NCBI GenBank assembly: GCA_905478335.1
Contig: CAJQIC010000027.1
Location: 1-58,273, forward strand
Length of the DNA: 58,273 nt
DNA from: an uncultured Bacteroidia bacterium
Lineage (GTDB): Bacteria > Bacteroidota > Bacteroidia > NS11-12g > UBA9320
Direction of reading: 5' to 3'
The notes under the pieces were generated by a model. It made no database searches. It was not told where the DNA came from and saw nothing but the letters and a program-made list of their open reading frames with translations. Of this stretch, positions 8,931-18,034 are shown one piece after another (positions within the stretch are counted from its first letter, which is position 1; each line of letters starts with the position of its first letter). Made by a program: the position numbers and the translations under genes.

Positions 8931-9902
8931 TTATTGTAAGGTCTTTACCAAGGCTTCTAAGTCCTCCTCTGATATGACTTTTAATTCGTCAACTTCTTCC
9001 AAGTGATTGTCGCGTGTTCTGGAATCAATCCATGCGTATTCAAGCTGTTGTTTGTCCCTATCGACATACACCACAATTATGGTTATATCCCAACCATGTG
9101 GTAGATTATAACTTCTTGAATTGTACTCTTCATTCAGGTGATCATAGCCAAGGAACACAACGCCGTTCAAACTTTTAATCGCGAGATATACGACGCAGTT
9201 TTTTCTATCTGCTTGTTTTATTTTTAATCGAACAGGACTGCCTGTACTTGAATTCCAGTAGCGATCTAAGTTGCACCAGCTTAAAAACTTGATTCGCAGC
9301 GTATAGTAATACCCTGGATCGTAGGTTGTGTCAGACCAAGAGGTGTCAGACCGGATGAAGTCTCGAACAACATTAGAGGTGTTAGAAGGCACCCAGTTCA
9401 GGGATGTTCCTGAAGAATCCTCAACCTCCTCCCCTTCAAAAATGATCATGTTTGGATCTTGATCTGTTGAAGGGACTTGTACGCGGAACTCATCTACCAA
9501 TTGAAGATCTTGTCCGTTTTGGCTAACGGTGAGGTTAAACATGGCGCCAGACTCTAAAAAATCTTTGCCAGAAGTTGTTGTTACCCCTGAAAACACCATG
9601 TCCGATTTCGTCAAGTATTCGGTTAGTTTTAAGTTTACTTGCCCAGTTACTGGTTGCCCCGACATTGTTTTAAACGCGTTAGATTTAAATCGATAATGCA
9701 AGCCATTTTTAGATTTGAGGGTAAATCGACTTGATACGTCTTTAGTGAAAACCTCAGCTTCGGGTGCACTGCGTTGTAAGAAAGCTTTTGCCGAAGTAAA
9801 TGATGTGTTCCCACCCTCTAACTGTAATGGCTCTGAATCATCGCAGCCCACAAAGAATAAAAGGAGTAAGACTGGCGATGCAATTTTTAATATTTTTTTC
9901 AT
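8931..9902 (-). CDS. Lipoprotein of unknown function
   Basis: About 323 residues. The N-terminus is a lipoprotein signal with lipobox FVGC followed by Asp-Asp, so the mature protein is probably held in a membrane facing the periplasm or surface. The rest is beta-rich with no recognised catalytic motif. It includes a segment like NGLHYRFKSNAF and a VTGQVNLKLTEY strand seen in some Bacteroidota surface lipoproteins. ATG 9902 gives a clean signal peptide; the GTG at 9935 adds 11 residues that would spoil it. It is monocistronic, with a terminator downstream. Confidence 0.75.
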   Translation of the reverse strand: MKKILKIASPVLLLLFFVGCDDSEPLQLEGGNTSFTSAKAFLQRSAPEAEVFTKDVSSRFTLKSKNGLHYRFKSNAFKTMSGQPVTGQVNLKLTEYLTKSDMVFSGVTTTSGKDFLESGAMFNLTVSQNGQDLQLVDEFRVQVPSTDQDPNMIIFEGEEVEDSSGTSLNWVPSNTSNVVRDFIRSDTSWSDTTYDPGYYYTLRIKFLSWCNLDRYWNSSTGSPVRLKIKQADRKNCVVYLAIKSLNGVVFLGYDHLNEEYNSRSYNLPHGWDITIIVVYVDRDKQQLEYAWIDSRTRDNHLEEVDELKVISEEDLEALVKTLQ

Positions 9903-10025
9903 AATCAATTTGTTTGCCCTTATACACGTAATCACATTTCAAAGGGTTGGTCTGTTTCATTCCTATGACTAAAAAATGATTTAATATTCGTGAACAAACG
10001 TTGCCAACCTTTGAATTCTGAGAAT

Positions 10026-10033
10026 TACATTTG
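10026..10033 (+). promoter_or_regulatory. TAnnTTTG -7 box 4 nt before the Kazal gene
   Basis: TACATTTG, then four bases, then ATG 10038. A TTG at 10001-10003 lies 22 nt upstream and could be a weak -33 box. Predicts a leaderless or nearly leaderless mRNA. Confidence 0.55.
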
Positions 10034-10037
10034 ACCG

Positions 10038-10532
10038 ATGAAGTGGCACCTACTCAAAAATTGTTTTTCTACACTTGGCTTACTTCTTTTCTTCAATATT
10101 TCGGTAGCACAGTTCAATCAACCTTGTGTTGACCCTGGGCGGGTAGATCCATTTTACCAATGCAACGACCCCAGTTTTATACCAGTTTGTGGTTGCGACC
10201 AAGTGACTTACCGGAATGAATGCGTTGCATTTAGAAATGGCGGTGTCAATCAAATCAACTATACCGGCGTATGTCAAAACGACTACATTTTCGCCACTAT
10301 TTACCCCACGTTTGTTACAGAGAGCATCACCTTATATCTTCAGTTTTACGACAAAGGCTCTGCTTTAATACAAATTCGTAATAGTTATGGCAACATTATG
10401 TTTAGCCAGAACTATTTGTCTTTGTCCTCACGTCAATTTACACTAAGCCGCGCTGGCTATGAACCTGGCATCTATTTTTGTTTTGTCATTTCTGGCAATG
10501 TGAGTCGTGTCATTAAGTTTGTGGTTATCTAA
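10038..10532 (+). CDS. Secreted Kazal-domain protein with type IX-like C-terminus
   Basis: 164 residues: signal peptide ending near SVAQ, then a single Kazal-type module (about residues 30-79) with the VCGCDQVTYRNEC core and six cysteines. A C-terminal beta region ends in PGIYFCFVISG and a short VIKF tail, like a degenerate type IX sorting domain. Kazal modules inhibit serine proteases in animals; bacterial copies are less well studied, so inhibition is an inference. It sits 3 nt before the MBL-fold gene, but the two need not be functionally related. Confidence 0.75.
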   Translation: MKWHLLKNCFSTLGLLLFFNISVAQFNQPCVDPGRVDPFYQCNDPSFIPVCGCDQVTYRNECVAFRNGGVNQINYTGVCQNDYIFATIYPTFVTESITLYLQFYDKGSALIQIRNSYGNIMFSQNYLSLSSRQFTLSRAGYEPGIYFCFVISGNVSRVIKFVVI

Positions 10533-10535
10533 AAT

Positions 10536-11378
10536 ATGAGATTAGCACCTATACATACCGGCAACTTTAAACTGGACGGAGGCGCCATGTTTGGGGTAGT
10601 TCCAAAAGTTATTTGGCAACGTTATACAGAACCCGATGCGAATAATTTGTGCAATTGGGCCATGCGCTGTTTGTTGGTTGAAGATGGCAACAGATTAATT
10701 TTAATCGACAATGGTATTGGAGATAAGCAAAGTGAGAAATTCTTTGGGTATTACTATCTTAACGGAGATCATTCTTTAGAGAAGTCTTTACATACTGCCG
10801 GCGTAGATTTTGATGACATCACGGACGTTGTGCTCACCCACTTACATTTCGATCACTGTGGTGGTAGCGTAAAATGGAATTCAGGAAAAACGCATTTGGA
10901 GCCTGTTTTTAAAAACGCCACGTATTGGAGCCACGAAGCCCATTGGAATCACGCCATTCAGCCAAACGCCAGAGAAAAGGCGTCTTTTATTGCAGAAAAC
11001 ATTTTACCCATTCAAGAAAGTGGTCAGCTCAGGTTTGTTGGTGATGACCTAAAAATATCGGATAACATTTCTGTGATTATGGCGAACGGTCATACCGAAA
11101 AGATGATGTGTCCTAAAATCCAGTACCAAGACAAAACATTGGTTTTTGCCGCAGACATGATCCCCTCAGCTGCGCACATTCCACCACATTACGCCATGGG
11201 TTACGACATTCGTCCACTGGTTAGAATGGATGAAAATGAGCGATTTTTGAAGGAAGCCATAGAGCAAAACTACACCTTGTTTTTTGAACATGACTTGCAT
11301 ATTGAGTGTGCCACGGTAAAACAAGAAAACGGCAAGTTTAAAGCAGACCAGACCTTCGCACTTTCTGATTTTATTTAA
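10536..11378 (+). CDS. MBL-fold metallo-hydrolase
   Basis: 280 residues without a signal peptide, so cytoplasmic. The complete binuclear zinc signature is present: THLHFDH (H102, H104, D106, H107), NGH (H186), AAD (D207) and EHD (H252). The layout fits the lactonase/glyoxalase II-like branch of the metallo-beta-lactamase superfamily, but the substrate is unknown. The start lies 3 nt after the preceding stop and the next gene begins 2 nt after its own stop, so the three are probably co-transcribed. Confidence 0.85.
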   Translation: MRLAPIHTGNFKLDGGAMFGVVPKVIWQRYTEPDANNLCNWAMRCLLVEDGNRLILIDNGIGDKQSEKFFGYYYLNGDHSLEKSLHTAGVDFDDITDVVLTHLHFDHCGGSVKWNSGKTHLEPVFKNATYWSHEAHWNHAIQPNAREKASFIAENILPIQESGQLRFVGDDLKISDNISVIMANGHTEKMMCPKIQYQDKTLVFAADMIPSAAHIPPHYAMGYDIRPLVRMDENERFLKEAIEQNYTLFFEHDLHIECATVKQENGKFKADQTFALSDFI

Positions 11379-11380
11379 TA

Positions 11381-11818
11381 ATGGTTAACGTCAACATCGG
11401 ACTAATTGAATTCAACTCAGAACTCTATATCGAGTCTGTTGCGCTAAGACAAGATGTTCTACGAACGCCACTAGGTCTAAAATTCACCAAAGAAAACATG
11501 ACCAATGATGCCAACGAAATGCATATCGCAGCTACGGATGGAGACCAGCTCATTGGTGTATTGCTACTTCGTCCTTTGACAAACCACACGGTTAAGATGA
11601 GACAAGTAGCCGTGAGCGAAGCCTACCAAGGCAAAGGCGTGGGAAAGCAACTGGTCGCTTTTTGTGAATCACTTTGTACAAGTATGGGATTTAAGCAAAT
11701 AGAATTAAATGCCCGTGAAGTTGCGCTGCAGTTCTATTTGTCTCAAAGCTACGAGCAGATTGGTGAGCAGTTTCTTGAAATTGGGATACCTCATTTTAAG
11801 ATGATAAAGAACCTCTAA
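11381..11818 (+). CDS. GNAT family N-acetyltransferase
   Basis: 145 residues. The acetyl-CoA binding motif A is visible as VAVSEAYQGKGVGKQLV, followed by the LNAREVALQFY segment typical of single-domain GNATs of the ElaA/YjcF type. The acceptor is unknown. It begins 2 nt after the MBL gene, in the same probable operon, and ends about 30 nt before the dxs start. Confidence 0.85.
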   Translation: MVNVNIGLIEFNSELYIESVALRQDVLRTPLGLKFTKENMTNDANEMHIAATDGDQLIGVLLLRPLTNHTVKMRQVAVSEAYQGKGVGKQLVAFCESLCTSMGFKQIELNAREVALQFYLSQSYEQIGEQFLEIGIPHFKMIKNL

Positions 11819-11848
11819 CACCATTATTTTTTTGTTTCTTTGCCCTGT

Positions 11849-13591
11849 TTGAAAAACAGGTCTACCATACCACATGAACTTCGACTGCTCAGAGACACAG
11901 ATCGCTCTGAACTGGAGGCATTATGCGCAGCGTATCGCCAATATATCATAGACGAAGTATTGCAGCATGGTGGACATTTTAGTGCCAATCTAGGAACCAT
12001 TGAACTCACTACGGCACTGCATTTTGTGCTCAATACACCTGAAGATCAACTGGTTTGGGATGTCGGTCATCAGGCTTACCTCCACAAAGTATTGACCGGA
12101 CGAAAAGCCCGCTTTGATACCATTCGGAAAAAAGATGGATTAAGCGGATTCCCGAAACAGTCGGAAAGCGAATTTGACGTTTTCGGCACTGGTCACTCCT
12201 CAACGTCTATTAGTGCGGTTTTAGGTCTAGCTGAAGCGGACAACATCCTTGGTATTCAAAGGCAGCATGTTGCCGTTATTGGCGATGGCAGTTTAACTGG
12301 AGGAATGGCATGGGAAGCCCTAAATAATGCTGCACATAGCGACACCAATGTACTGATTGTCATAAACGATAATCAAATGGGTATTGACCCAAATGCTGGC
12401 GCCTTAAATCAATACTTAAATGAATTAAAGCAATCACCCAATTTTTTCACGGAGATGGGTTTCACCTATTCCCATACGAGTGACGGTCATGCCATTGGCG
12501 AACTTGTCTCGCAACTTGAGCATTTAGTCACAGTTAAGGGACCAAAAATCTGGCATGTTAAGACCATAAAAGGAAAAGGATATACAAAAGCCGAAAATGA
12601 GCAAACCAAATGGCACTCGGTTAAATATGTAAAAATTGATGAGCCTGATATCCCGAGTCCTGGTGACAAGTTTCAGGACGTTTTTGGACATACGCTTTTA
12701 GAGTTGGCGAAGTCAGATCAACATATTGTTGGCATTACGCCAGCGATGCCTTCTGGGTGTTCAATGAAAATACTGATGGACGAATTGCCTGAGCAATGCT
12801 TTGACGTCGGTATTGCCGAACAACACGCCGTCACTTTTTCCGCAGGACTTGCAACCAACGGAATGATACCATTCTGTAATATCTATAGCACCTTTTTTCA
12901 GAGAGGCTTAGATCAATTCATACACGATGTTTGTCTGCAAAACTTGCCTGTTATATTTTGCTTGGACCGAGCAGGAGTTGTGGGAGAAGACGGAGCTACC
13001 CACCACGGTGTATTTGACATTTCTTTAGCCCGTGCAATTCCGAATTGTATCATTATGGCGCCAGCTAACAATGCTGAATTGAGACAAATGATGTACACCG
13101 CCGTACATTGCCATCAACCGGTAATCATTCGTTACCCTAAAGGATCTGGTGGCAATCAAGCCTGGAACGTGCCGTTTAAGTCTATGACCATAGGAGAAAG
13201 CATTATAACAAAAAAGGGTACGGATTGCTGTATACTAGCATTAGGCTCCATGTTAGATGAGGCCATGCGTGCAGCCGAAGTACTCCGCAAAAGTGGCATT
13301 TCTGTTCAGGTGATCAACGCACGTTTTGCAAAACCACTAGACCATGCCAAACTTGACCAGGTTTTAGACCAGTTTAACTGCATTCTCACTTTGGAAGACG
13401 GGAGCAAAATTGGCGGTTTTGGGTCAGCTATTGTTTCGTATGCCAACGAGAACAACTACAAGGGAAATGTTCATGTGTTAGGATATCCTGATGAATTTAT
13501 AGATCATGCAAGTAGAGAGGAATTACTGCACCTATATGGTTTAGATGCAGATGGCATCGTAAACAAAATCACAGCACTTAACTTGCCATAA
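11849..13591 (+). CDS. dxs: 1-deoxy-D-xylulose-5-phosphate synthase
   Basis: 580 residues. Family marks: WDVGHQAY, GTGHSSTSISA, thiamine-diphosphate site VIGDGSLTGG ending in INDN, the pyrimidine-binding-domain DRAGVVGEDGATHHGVFD, and a C-terminal transketolase domain. It makes DXP from pyruvate and glyceraldehyde 3-phosphate, the first step of the MEP isoprenoid pathway. It is roughly 40-50 residues shorter than E. coli Dxs because the linker after the INDN segment, before FFTEMGFTY, is cut short. There is no in-frame ATG. I choose TTG 11849 because a near-consensus -7 box (TTTCTTTG, 11835-11842) lies 6 nt before it; TTG 11840 overlaps that box. The 3' end overlaps cmk by 14 bp. Confidence 0.92.
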   Translation: MKNRSTIPHELRLLRDTDRSELEALCAAYRQYIIDEVLQHGGHFSANLGTIELTTALHFVLNTPEDQLVWDVGHQAYLHKVLTGRKARFDTIRKKDGLSGFPKQSESEFDVFGTGHSSTSISAVLGLAEADNILGIQRQHVAVIGDGSLTGGMAWEALNNAAHSDTNVLIVINDNQMGIDPNAGALNQYLNELKQSPNFFTEMGFTYSHTSDGHAIGELVSQLEHLVTVKGPKIWHVKTIKGKGYTKAENEQTKWHSVKYVKIDEPDIPSPGDKFQDVFGHTLLELAKSDQHIVGITPAMPSGCSMKILMDELPEQCFDVGIAEQHAVTFSAGLATNGMIPFCNIYSTFFQRGLDQFIHDVCLQNLPVIFCLDRAGVVGEDGATHHGVFDISLARAIPNCIIMAPANNAELRQMMYTAVHCHQPVIIRYPKGSGGNQAWNVPFKSMTIGESIITKKGTDCCILALGSMLDEAMRAAEVLRKSGISVQVINARFAKPLDHAKLDQVLDQFNCILTLEDGSKIGGFGSAIVSYANENNYKGNVHVLGYPDEFIDHASREELLHLYGLDADGIVNKITALNLP

Positions 13592-14264
13592 TTACCCCTT
13601 TTGCCCAAGTCAGGGCAATACGGGCCTGTTCCTCACGGGTCATCTCCGTATTATTTAAGACTATCGCGTCAGGTGCTTGCATTAAAGGACTAATCTCACG
13701 CGTGGAATCGAATCGATCACGGTGAAGCACATTTTCGTAGATCTCTTGAAGGTCGGCCGCTACGTTATTACTTTTCAATTCTAAGTAACGCCTTTTGGCT
13801 CTAACCATGGGTTCGGCGGTCATAAAGATTTTCAATTCTGCGTCTGGGAAAACAACTGTTCCAATGTCACGACCATCCATCACAACACCCTTTTCTGCAC
13901 CCATGTGTTTTTGCTTGTTCACTAGAAACTCACGAATCTGTTTAACAGCGCTCACTTCACTTACCCATTTCGACACCCGCATGCCACGTATCTCACCTTC
14001 CACACTCTCTCCATTTAAGAAGGTGTTGTAGAACCCTTTCATCGGGTCTAACCTGAAATCAATATCGATATCCAACAATAACCCAGGGTTTTGCTCAACT
14101 TCGTCTAAACTTATTTCATTTTCGAGTAAGTACAGGGTAACGGCTCGATACATCGCGCCAGAATCTATAAACATATAGCCCAATTCTTTAGCTATGTTCT
14201 TGGCTAATGTTCCCTTTCCACAGCTGGAATGACCATCAATCGCGATGTTTATTTTATTTGGCAT
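13578..14264 (-). CDS. cmk: Cytidylate kinase
   Basis: 228 residues, the normal length. A P-loop GHSSCGKGTLAK lies at the N-terminus, followed by IDSGAMYRA and the VVMDGRDIGTVVFP segment that binds CMP. The enzyme phosphorylates CMP/dCMP with ATP. It is transcribed opposite dxs and their 3' ends overlap, with no terminator hairpin between them. Confidence 0.96.
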   Translation of the reverse strand: MPNKINIAIDGHSSCGKGTLAKNIAKELGYMFIDSGAMYRAVTLYLLENEISLDEVEQNPGLLLDIDIDFRLDPMKGFYNTFLNGESVEGEIRGMRVSKWVSEVSAVKQIREFLVNKQKHMGAEKGVVMDGRDIGTVVFPDAELKIFMTAEPMVRAKRRYLELKSNNVAADLQEIYENVLHRDRFDSTREISPLMQAPDAIVLNNTEMTREEQARIALTWAKGVIMAS

Positions 14265-14405
14265 ATAGAACTACTATCGGATGGCAATATAGTAGAAGTT
14301 TTATTAATTGGCATTTCTGTCTTCATTTATTTTGAATGACTTTTCGCATCAGAATAGTCGTATAGTTTTGATGTTATAAATCGGATATAAGATATAGCAT
14401 TTATG

Positions 14406-14413
14406 TAAATTTG
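14406..14413 (+). promoter_or_regulatory. TAnnTTTG -7 box 6 nt before paaN
   Basis: TAAATTTG followed by six bases and ATG 14420. Transcription should start at or just before the ATG. Confidence 0.55.
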
Positions 14414-14419
14414 CCGACT

Positions 14420-16078
14420 ATGACAACAGCGATGAGTTTATACGAGAAACATGCCGAATTGCTAGAGAAAGCGGTAAAGGCTTTGCATACTAGAGATTAT
14501 TTCACTCCATACCCAGAGCACCCAAAAGCTTACCCTGCCGAAAACAATGACGCTGGGCGCACATGGTTCGCTTCTTCAATGAATCACGAGTTCAAAGAAC
14601 TGGGCATAGAGGCCAGCAATTGGGTTAGCGAAGAAGTATCTCCATACTTTCAAACTGGTATAGGTATAAGCTATCCTCAAGTTGACTTAGAAACCTTAAT
14701 GGCCAATGCAAATACTGCCCGTTCATGGAAGGACGTACCAGTTAAAGAACGTGCGGCACTTTTAATTGAATCACTTGAAGGTGTTGTCAATCGTTATTTT
14801 GATATCGCCTATGCCACGATGCATACTACAGGTCAAAGCTTTATGATGGCATTTCAAGCCTCTGGTCCTCACGCCAATGATCGTGCATTAGAAGCTATCG
14901 CCATGGGTTATCACGAAATCAGCAGATTTCCGTCTGAAGTGAACTGGGTAAAACCAATGGGCAAATTTGACTTGTCGTTACATAAAACATGGAAGGCACA
15001 ACCTCGTGGAATTGGACTCGTTATCGGTTGCTCCACTTTCCCAACGTGGAATACTGTACCTGGTATGTACGCGAGTTTAATTACAGGTAATCCTGTAATT
15101 GTGAAACCACATCCTAAGGCTGTCTTACCTATTGCTATTGTGGTTGCCGAATTAAGAAAGGTATTACAAGCGCATAACGTAGACCCTAATGTTATTCAAT
15201 TGGCGGTTGATACCTCAAAAGACCCTGTTACTAAAAAACTAGCCGAACATAAGGATGTAACCCTTATTGACTATACCGGTGGAAACGCATTTGGTGATTA
15301 CATCGAATCTTTGGATAAGATTACATTCACTGAAAAAGCTGGTGTGAATGGTGTTATTATTGATTCGCCAAAAGACATCAAGTCTGTTGCGCAAAACATT
15401 GCATTTTCAGCTTCCTTGTATTCAGGTCAAATGTGTACAGCGCCTCAAAATGTTTATGTACCAGAAGGTGGTATAGAAACGGCCGAAGGTCATGTATCAT
15501 ACGACGAGGTGGTTGCGCACATTGCAAAAGGAGTAGAAGGATTAGTAAATCATCCTAAAATGGGTGCGGGCACGTTGGGTGGAATTCAAAATGACAACAC
15601 CATTAAACGCATTACCGATGGAGGAAATTTCGGCGGAGACCTCGTTCTTGACGGACAAGAAATATCAAATCCAGAATTCGAAAACGCAAGAATTTTCACA
15701 CCAAGAGTTGTTGCAACAGATTATAACAATAGCGCTTCATTTGGAGAAGAATGTTTCGGTCCTATAATCTTTATTGTTAAAACAAAAGATAGAAACCACT
15801 CTCTTGAACTTGCGGCAAACATGGCTGCGACAAAGGGCGCATTGACTTGTTTGGCTTACTGCACAGACGAAGAAATGATGCAACAGATTGAAGAAACGAT
15901 GAATGCGACATTTACACCGGTTTCTTTCAACTTTGGAGGAGCCGCATTTGTTAACCAACATGCCGCTTTTAGTGATTTTCATGTCACAGGAGGCAACCCT
16001 GCAGGGAATGCTAGCTTTACGAATCCAGAATACGTAAATAAACGATTTGTTTGGGTTGGGAATAGGTTTGCAAAATAA
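14420..16078 (+). CDS. paaN: PaaN-type aldehyde dehydrogenase, phenylacetate degradation
   Basis: 552 residues. This is an aldehyde dehydrogenase fold of the PaaN subgroup, recognised by the long N-terminal extension (YFTPYPEHP), the nucleotide-binding segment GCSTFPTWNTVPGMYASLITGN split across two strands, and the catalytic cysteine in SGQMCTAPQ (about residue 339). PaaN-type proteins are linked to ring-cleavage aldehyde oxidation in the phenylacetyl-CoA pathway. No other paa genes are in the window, so it stands alone here. ATG 14420 is chosen over TTG 14411, which lies inside the -7 box. Confidence 0.85.
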   Translation: MTTAMSLYEKHAELLEKAVKALHTRDYFTPYPEHPKAYPAENNDAGRTWFASSMNHEFKELGIEASNWVSEEVSPYFQTGIGISYPQVDLETLMANANTARSWKDVPVKERAALLIESLEGVVNRYFDIAYATMHTTGQSFMMAFQASGPHANDRALEAIAMGYHEISRFPSEVNWVKPMGKFDLSLHKTWKAQPRGIGLVIGCSTFPTWNTVPGMYASLITGNPVIVKPHPKAVLPIAIVVAELRKVLQAHNVDPNVIQLAVDTSKDPVTKKLAEHKDVTLIDYTGGNAFGDYIESLDKITFTEKAGVNGVIIDSPKDIKSVAQNIAFSASLYSGQMCTAPQNVYVPEGGIETAEGHVSYDEVVAHIAKGVEGLVNHPKMGAGTLGGIQNDNTIKRITDGGNFGGDLVLDGQEISNPEFENARIFTPRVVATDYNNSASFGEECFGPIIFIVKTKDRNHSLELAANMAATKGALTCLAYCTDEEMMQQIEETMNATFTPVSFNFGGAAFVNQHAAFSDFHVTGGNPAGNASFTNPEYVNKRFVWVGNRFAK

Positions 16079-16135
16079 CCGTTTGTAAAACCAATGATTA
16101 ACTTCATAAATCCGTTACATAGACAGAGTAGATAA

Positions 16136-16143
16136 TATATTTG
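16136..16143 (+). promoter_or_regulatory. TAnnTTTG -7 box for the 16177-18501 operon
   Basis: TATATTTG, 33 nt before ATG 16177. Confidence 0.5.
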
Positions 16144-16176
16144 AATTCATTAATATTGCCGTAAGTCATAAACAAA

Positions 16177-16725
16177 ATGGTTAACAATATTTTAAAAGTA
16201 ATTTTCTTTTTCCTAGCAATTCTATTTGCATTCTTATTATACAGATCCATAAAAGGGGAAATTGAATACCGAGCTGAAGTAGATCGCGTAGAAGAATTAG
16301 TCATTGGCAAATTAGAAAAAATCCGTGAAGCGGAGCTTGCCTATAAAGATGTAAAAGGAGAGTTTACCGGGGATTATGACACCTTGATAAACTTCATCAA
16401 GACTGGGAAACTAAAAATCTTAGTGGAATATGGTGATAAAGATGATTCAACCTCTGTTTTCAGACAAGAAGTAGAAGAAGTAAGCATTCTTGACAGTATG
16501 TTTAGCGATTTCAACGTTGACTCAATTGCATTTGTACCACCAAGTGACACAGCGAAGTTTGTATTGTTGGCTAGTCGGGTTATTCAAGGAAATGTTGAAG
16601 TACCTGTTTTTCAAGTAACAGACCCTTGGCCATTTGACAAGCAACGCGCAAACCCTAATCACCCAAAAAAGGCATTACAAGTGGGCTCTATTTCAGAGGC
16701 TTCATATTCGGGTAACTGGAAATAA
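16177..16725 (+). CDS. Membrane-anchored protein of unknown function
   Basis: 182 residues. There is one N-terminal membrane helix (about residues 5-22) and then a hydrophilic, charged domain with a short helical stretch (EVDRVEELVIGKLEKIREAEL), so it is probably anchored in the inner membrane facing the periplasm. No catalytic motif is recognised. It is the first gene of a tight operon with a DUF3822 protein, rsmD and coaD. The stop is 5 nt before the next start. Confidence 0.7.
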   Translation: MVNNILKVIFFFLAILFAFLLYRSIKGEIEYRAEVDRVEELVIGKLEKIREAELAYKDVKGEFTGDYDTLINFIKTGKLKILVEYGDKDDSTSVFRQEVEEVSILDSMFSDFNVDSIAFVPPSDTAKFVLLASRVIQGNVEVPVFQVTDPWPFDKQRANPNHPKKALQVGSISEASYSGNWK

Positions 16726-16730
16726 ATATC

Positions 16731-17495
16731 TTGACAACTGAATATTCTCACTCCATACGCAACAGACTTTTTATAGTTCTCAGCGGTGACGAATTAGAAT
16801 ATGTTGTTACCACTAACGACAGACAGGTGGTTACCTCTGGCAAAGTCGCAGTGACTGACAAAGCGATGCTTACAGATGTGCTTGCCAACACGCCTCCCCT
16901 ATCAGAGATTTACAGCAGTGTTGATCTTATATGGTCTCACACCTCCTTTGTAACTTACCCGCAAGCCTTTACAAGCACAAACGACCAGCGGGATTTGTAC
17001 AAGATAAATCACAAAGTACATGCAAGCGATCGATTAGAGACAGGAAGCCTCAATGCGGATATTGCTGTTACTTATGCGGTCACCTATGATTTGCTTCAAC
17101 TCATAAAGTCCAAATTTCCTAATGTGACATACCATCACGAGATTGAATCTTTGTTTAAGTATGTACATACTGAAATTAAAACAACCGGAGAATCAATAGC
17201 GATCTGTTGCGATTCTTCCCAGACATTAATGATCGTAAAAAATGGTCAGCAATTAAAGTTGATTAATCGTTACGACACTAAAGATTTAGACGACATTTTC
17301 TACTATGTTATGTTGGCTGTAGAGCAACTTGAGTTAGATATAGAACAATTAACACTTCATTGGGTCGATGCAAGTGTTGACAACCTAAACAATGGTATCC
17401 CAAACATGTTTACGCCGTACATAAAGTACGTGACCAAAATCGACCTCCACCCGAACATATCTAGCGCACTGTCAACAGCTATAACATGCGCATAA
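16731..17495 (+). CDS. DUF3822 family protein
   Basis: 254 residues from a TTG start; no in-frame ATG is near. It matches the DUF3822 family of Bacteroidota: an N-terminal RNRLFIVLSGDELEY strand region, an AVTYDLLQLI segment and the CCDSSQTLMIVKNG beta hairpin. These suggest an actin-like ATPase (ASKHA) type of fold, but no function is established. The 3' end overlaps rsmD by 10 bp, so the two are translationally close. Confidence 0.75.
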   Translation: MTTEYSHSIRNRLFIVLSGDELEYVVTTNDRQVVTSGKVAVTDKAMLTDVLANTPPLSEIYSSVDLIWSHTSFVTYPQAFTSTNDQRDLYKINHKVHASDRLETGSLNADIAVTYAVTYDLLQLIKSKFPNVTYHHEIESLFKYVHTEIKTTGESIAICCDSSQTLMIVKNGQQLKLINRYDTKDLDDIFYYVMLAVEQLELDIEQLTLHWVDASVDNLNNGIPNMFTPYIKYVTKIDLHPNISSALSTAITCA

Positions 17496-18034
17496 TTGCA
17501 GGAAAGCATAAAGGATTAACCATTCCAATGCCAAAGGGCGGTGAGATTCGACCGACTACAGATCGAGCAAAAGAAGCTCTTTTTAGCATACTTACGAGTC
17601 GATTTGATTTCGAAGATGTCTCAGTATTGGATTTGTTTTCAGGTAGTGGTAACATCGGTTTAGAGTTTGTATCACGTGGTTGTTTGAGCGTCACTTCTGT
17701 CGAAAAAAACAGACGGGTTATAAAGCAAACCGAATCATTCACACAATCGAAGAACATCGAACATATTACATTTCGTTGTATGGATGTGTTCCAATACATC
17801 AAAGGCTGTAACGAAACATATGATGTCATTTTTGCTGACCCTCCTTATCATCTAAAAACCATTCACCATTTACCTGATTTAATTCAAGAACATCAGCTTC
17901 TTAACCCAAAGGGGCTGTTAATTATTGAACACGAATCTAACTTGACATGGGACACACCGTATTTGGTAGAAAGTCGTCACTACGGTCAGTCAGTTTTCAG
18001 TATGTTTCAATTTGATGTATCTTTGAGTCAATGA
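17486..18034 (+). CDS. rsmD: 16S rRNA (guanine(966)-N2)-methyltransferase
   Basis: 182 residues, usual length. The N-terminal MRIIAGKHKG and RPTTDRAKEALF are the RsmD signature, then the SAM-binding LDLFSGSGNIGLE and the catalytic motif DPPY. It methylates G966 in small-subunit assembly intermediates. It overlaps the DUF3822 gene upstream by 10 bp and coaD downstream by 4 bp (ATGA). Confidence 0.95.
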   Translation: MRIIAGKHKGLTIPMPKGGEIRPTTDRAKEALFSILTSRFDFEDVSVLDLFSGSGNIGLEFVSRGCLSVTSVEKNRRVIKQTESFTQSKNIEHITFRCMDVFQYIKGCNETYDVIFADPPYHLKTIHHLPDLIQEHQLLNPKGLLIIEHESNLTWDTPYLVESRHYGQSVFSMFQFDVSLSQ

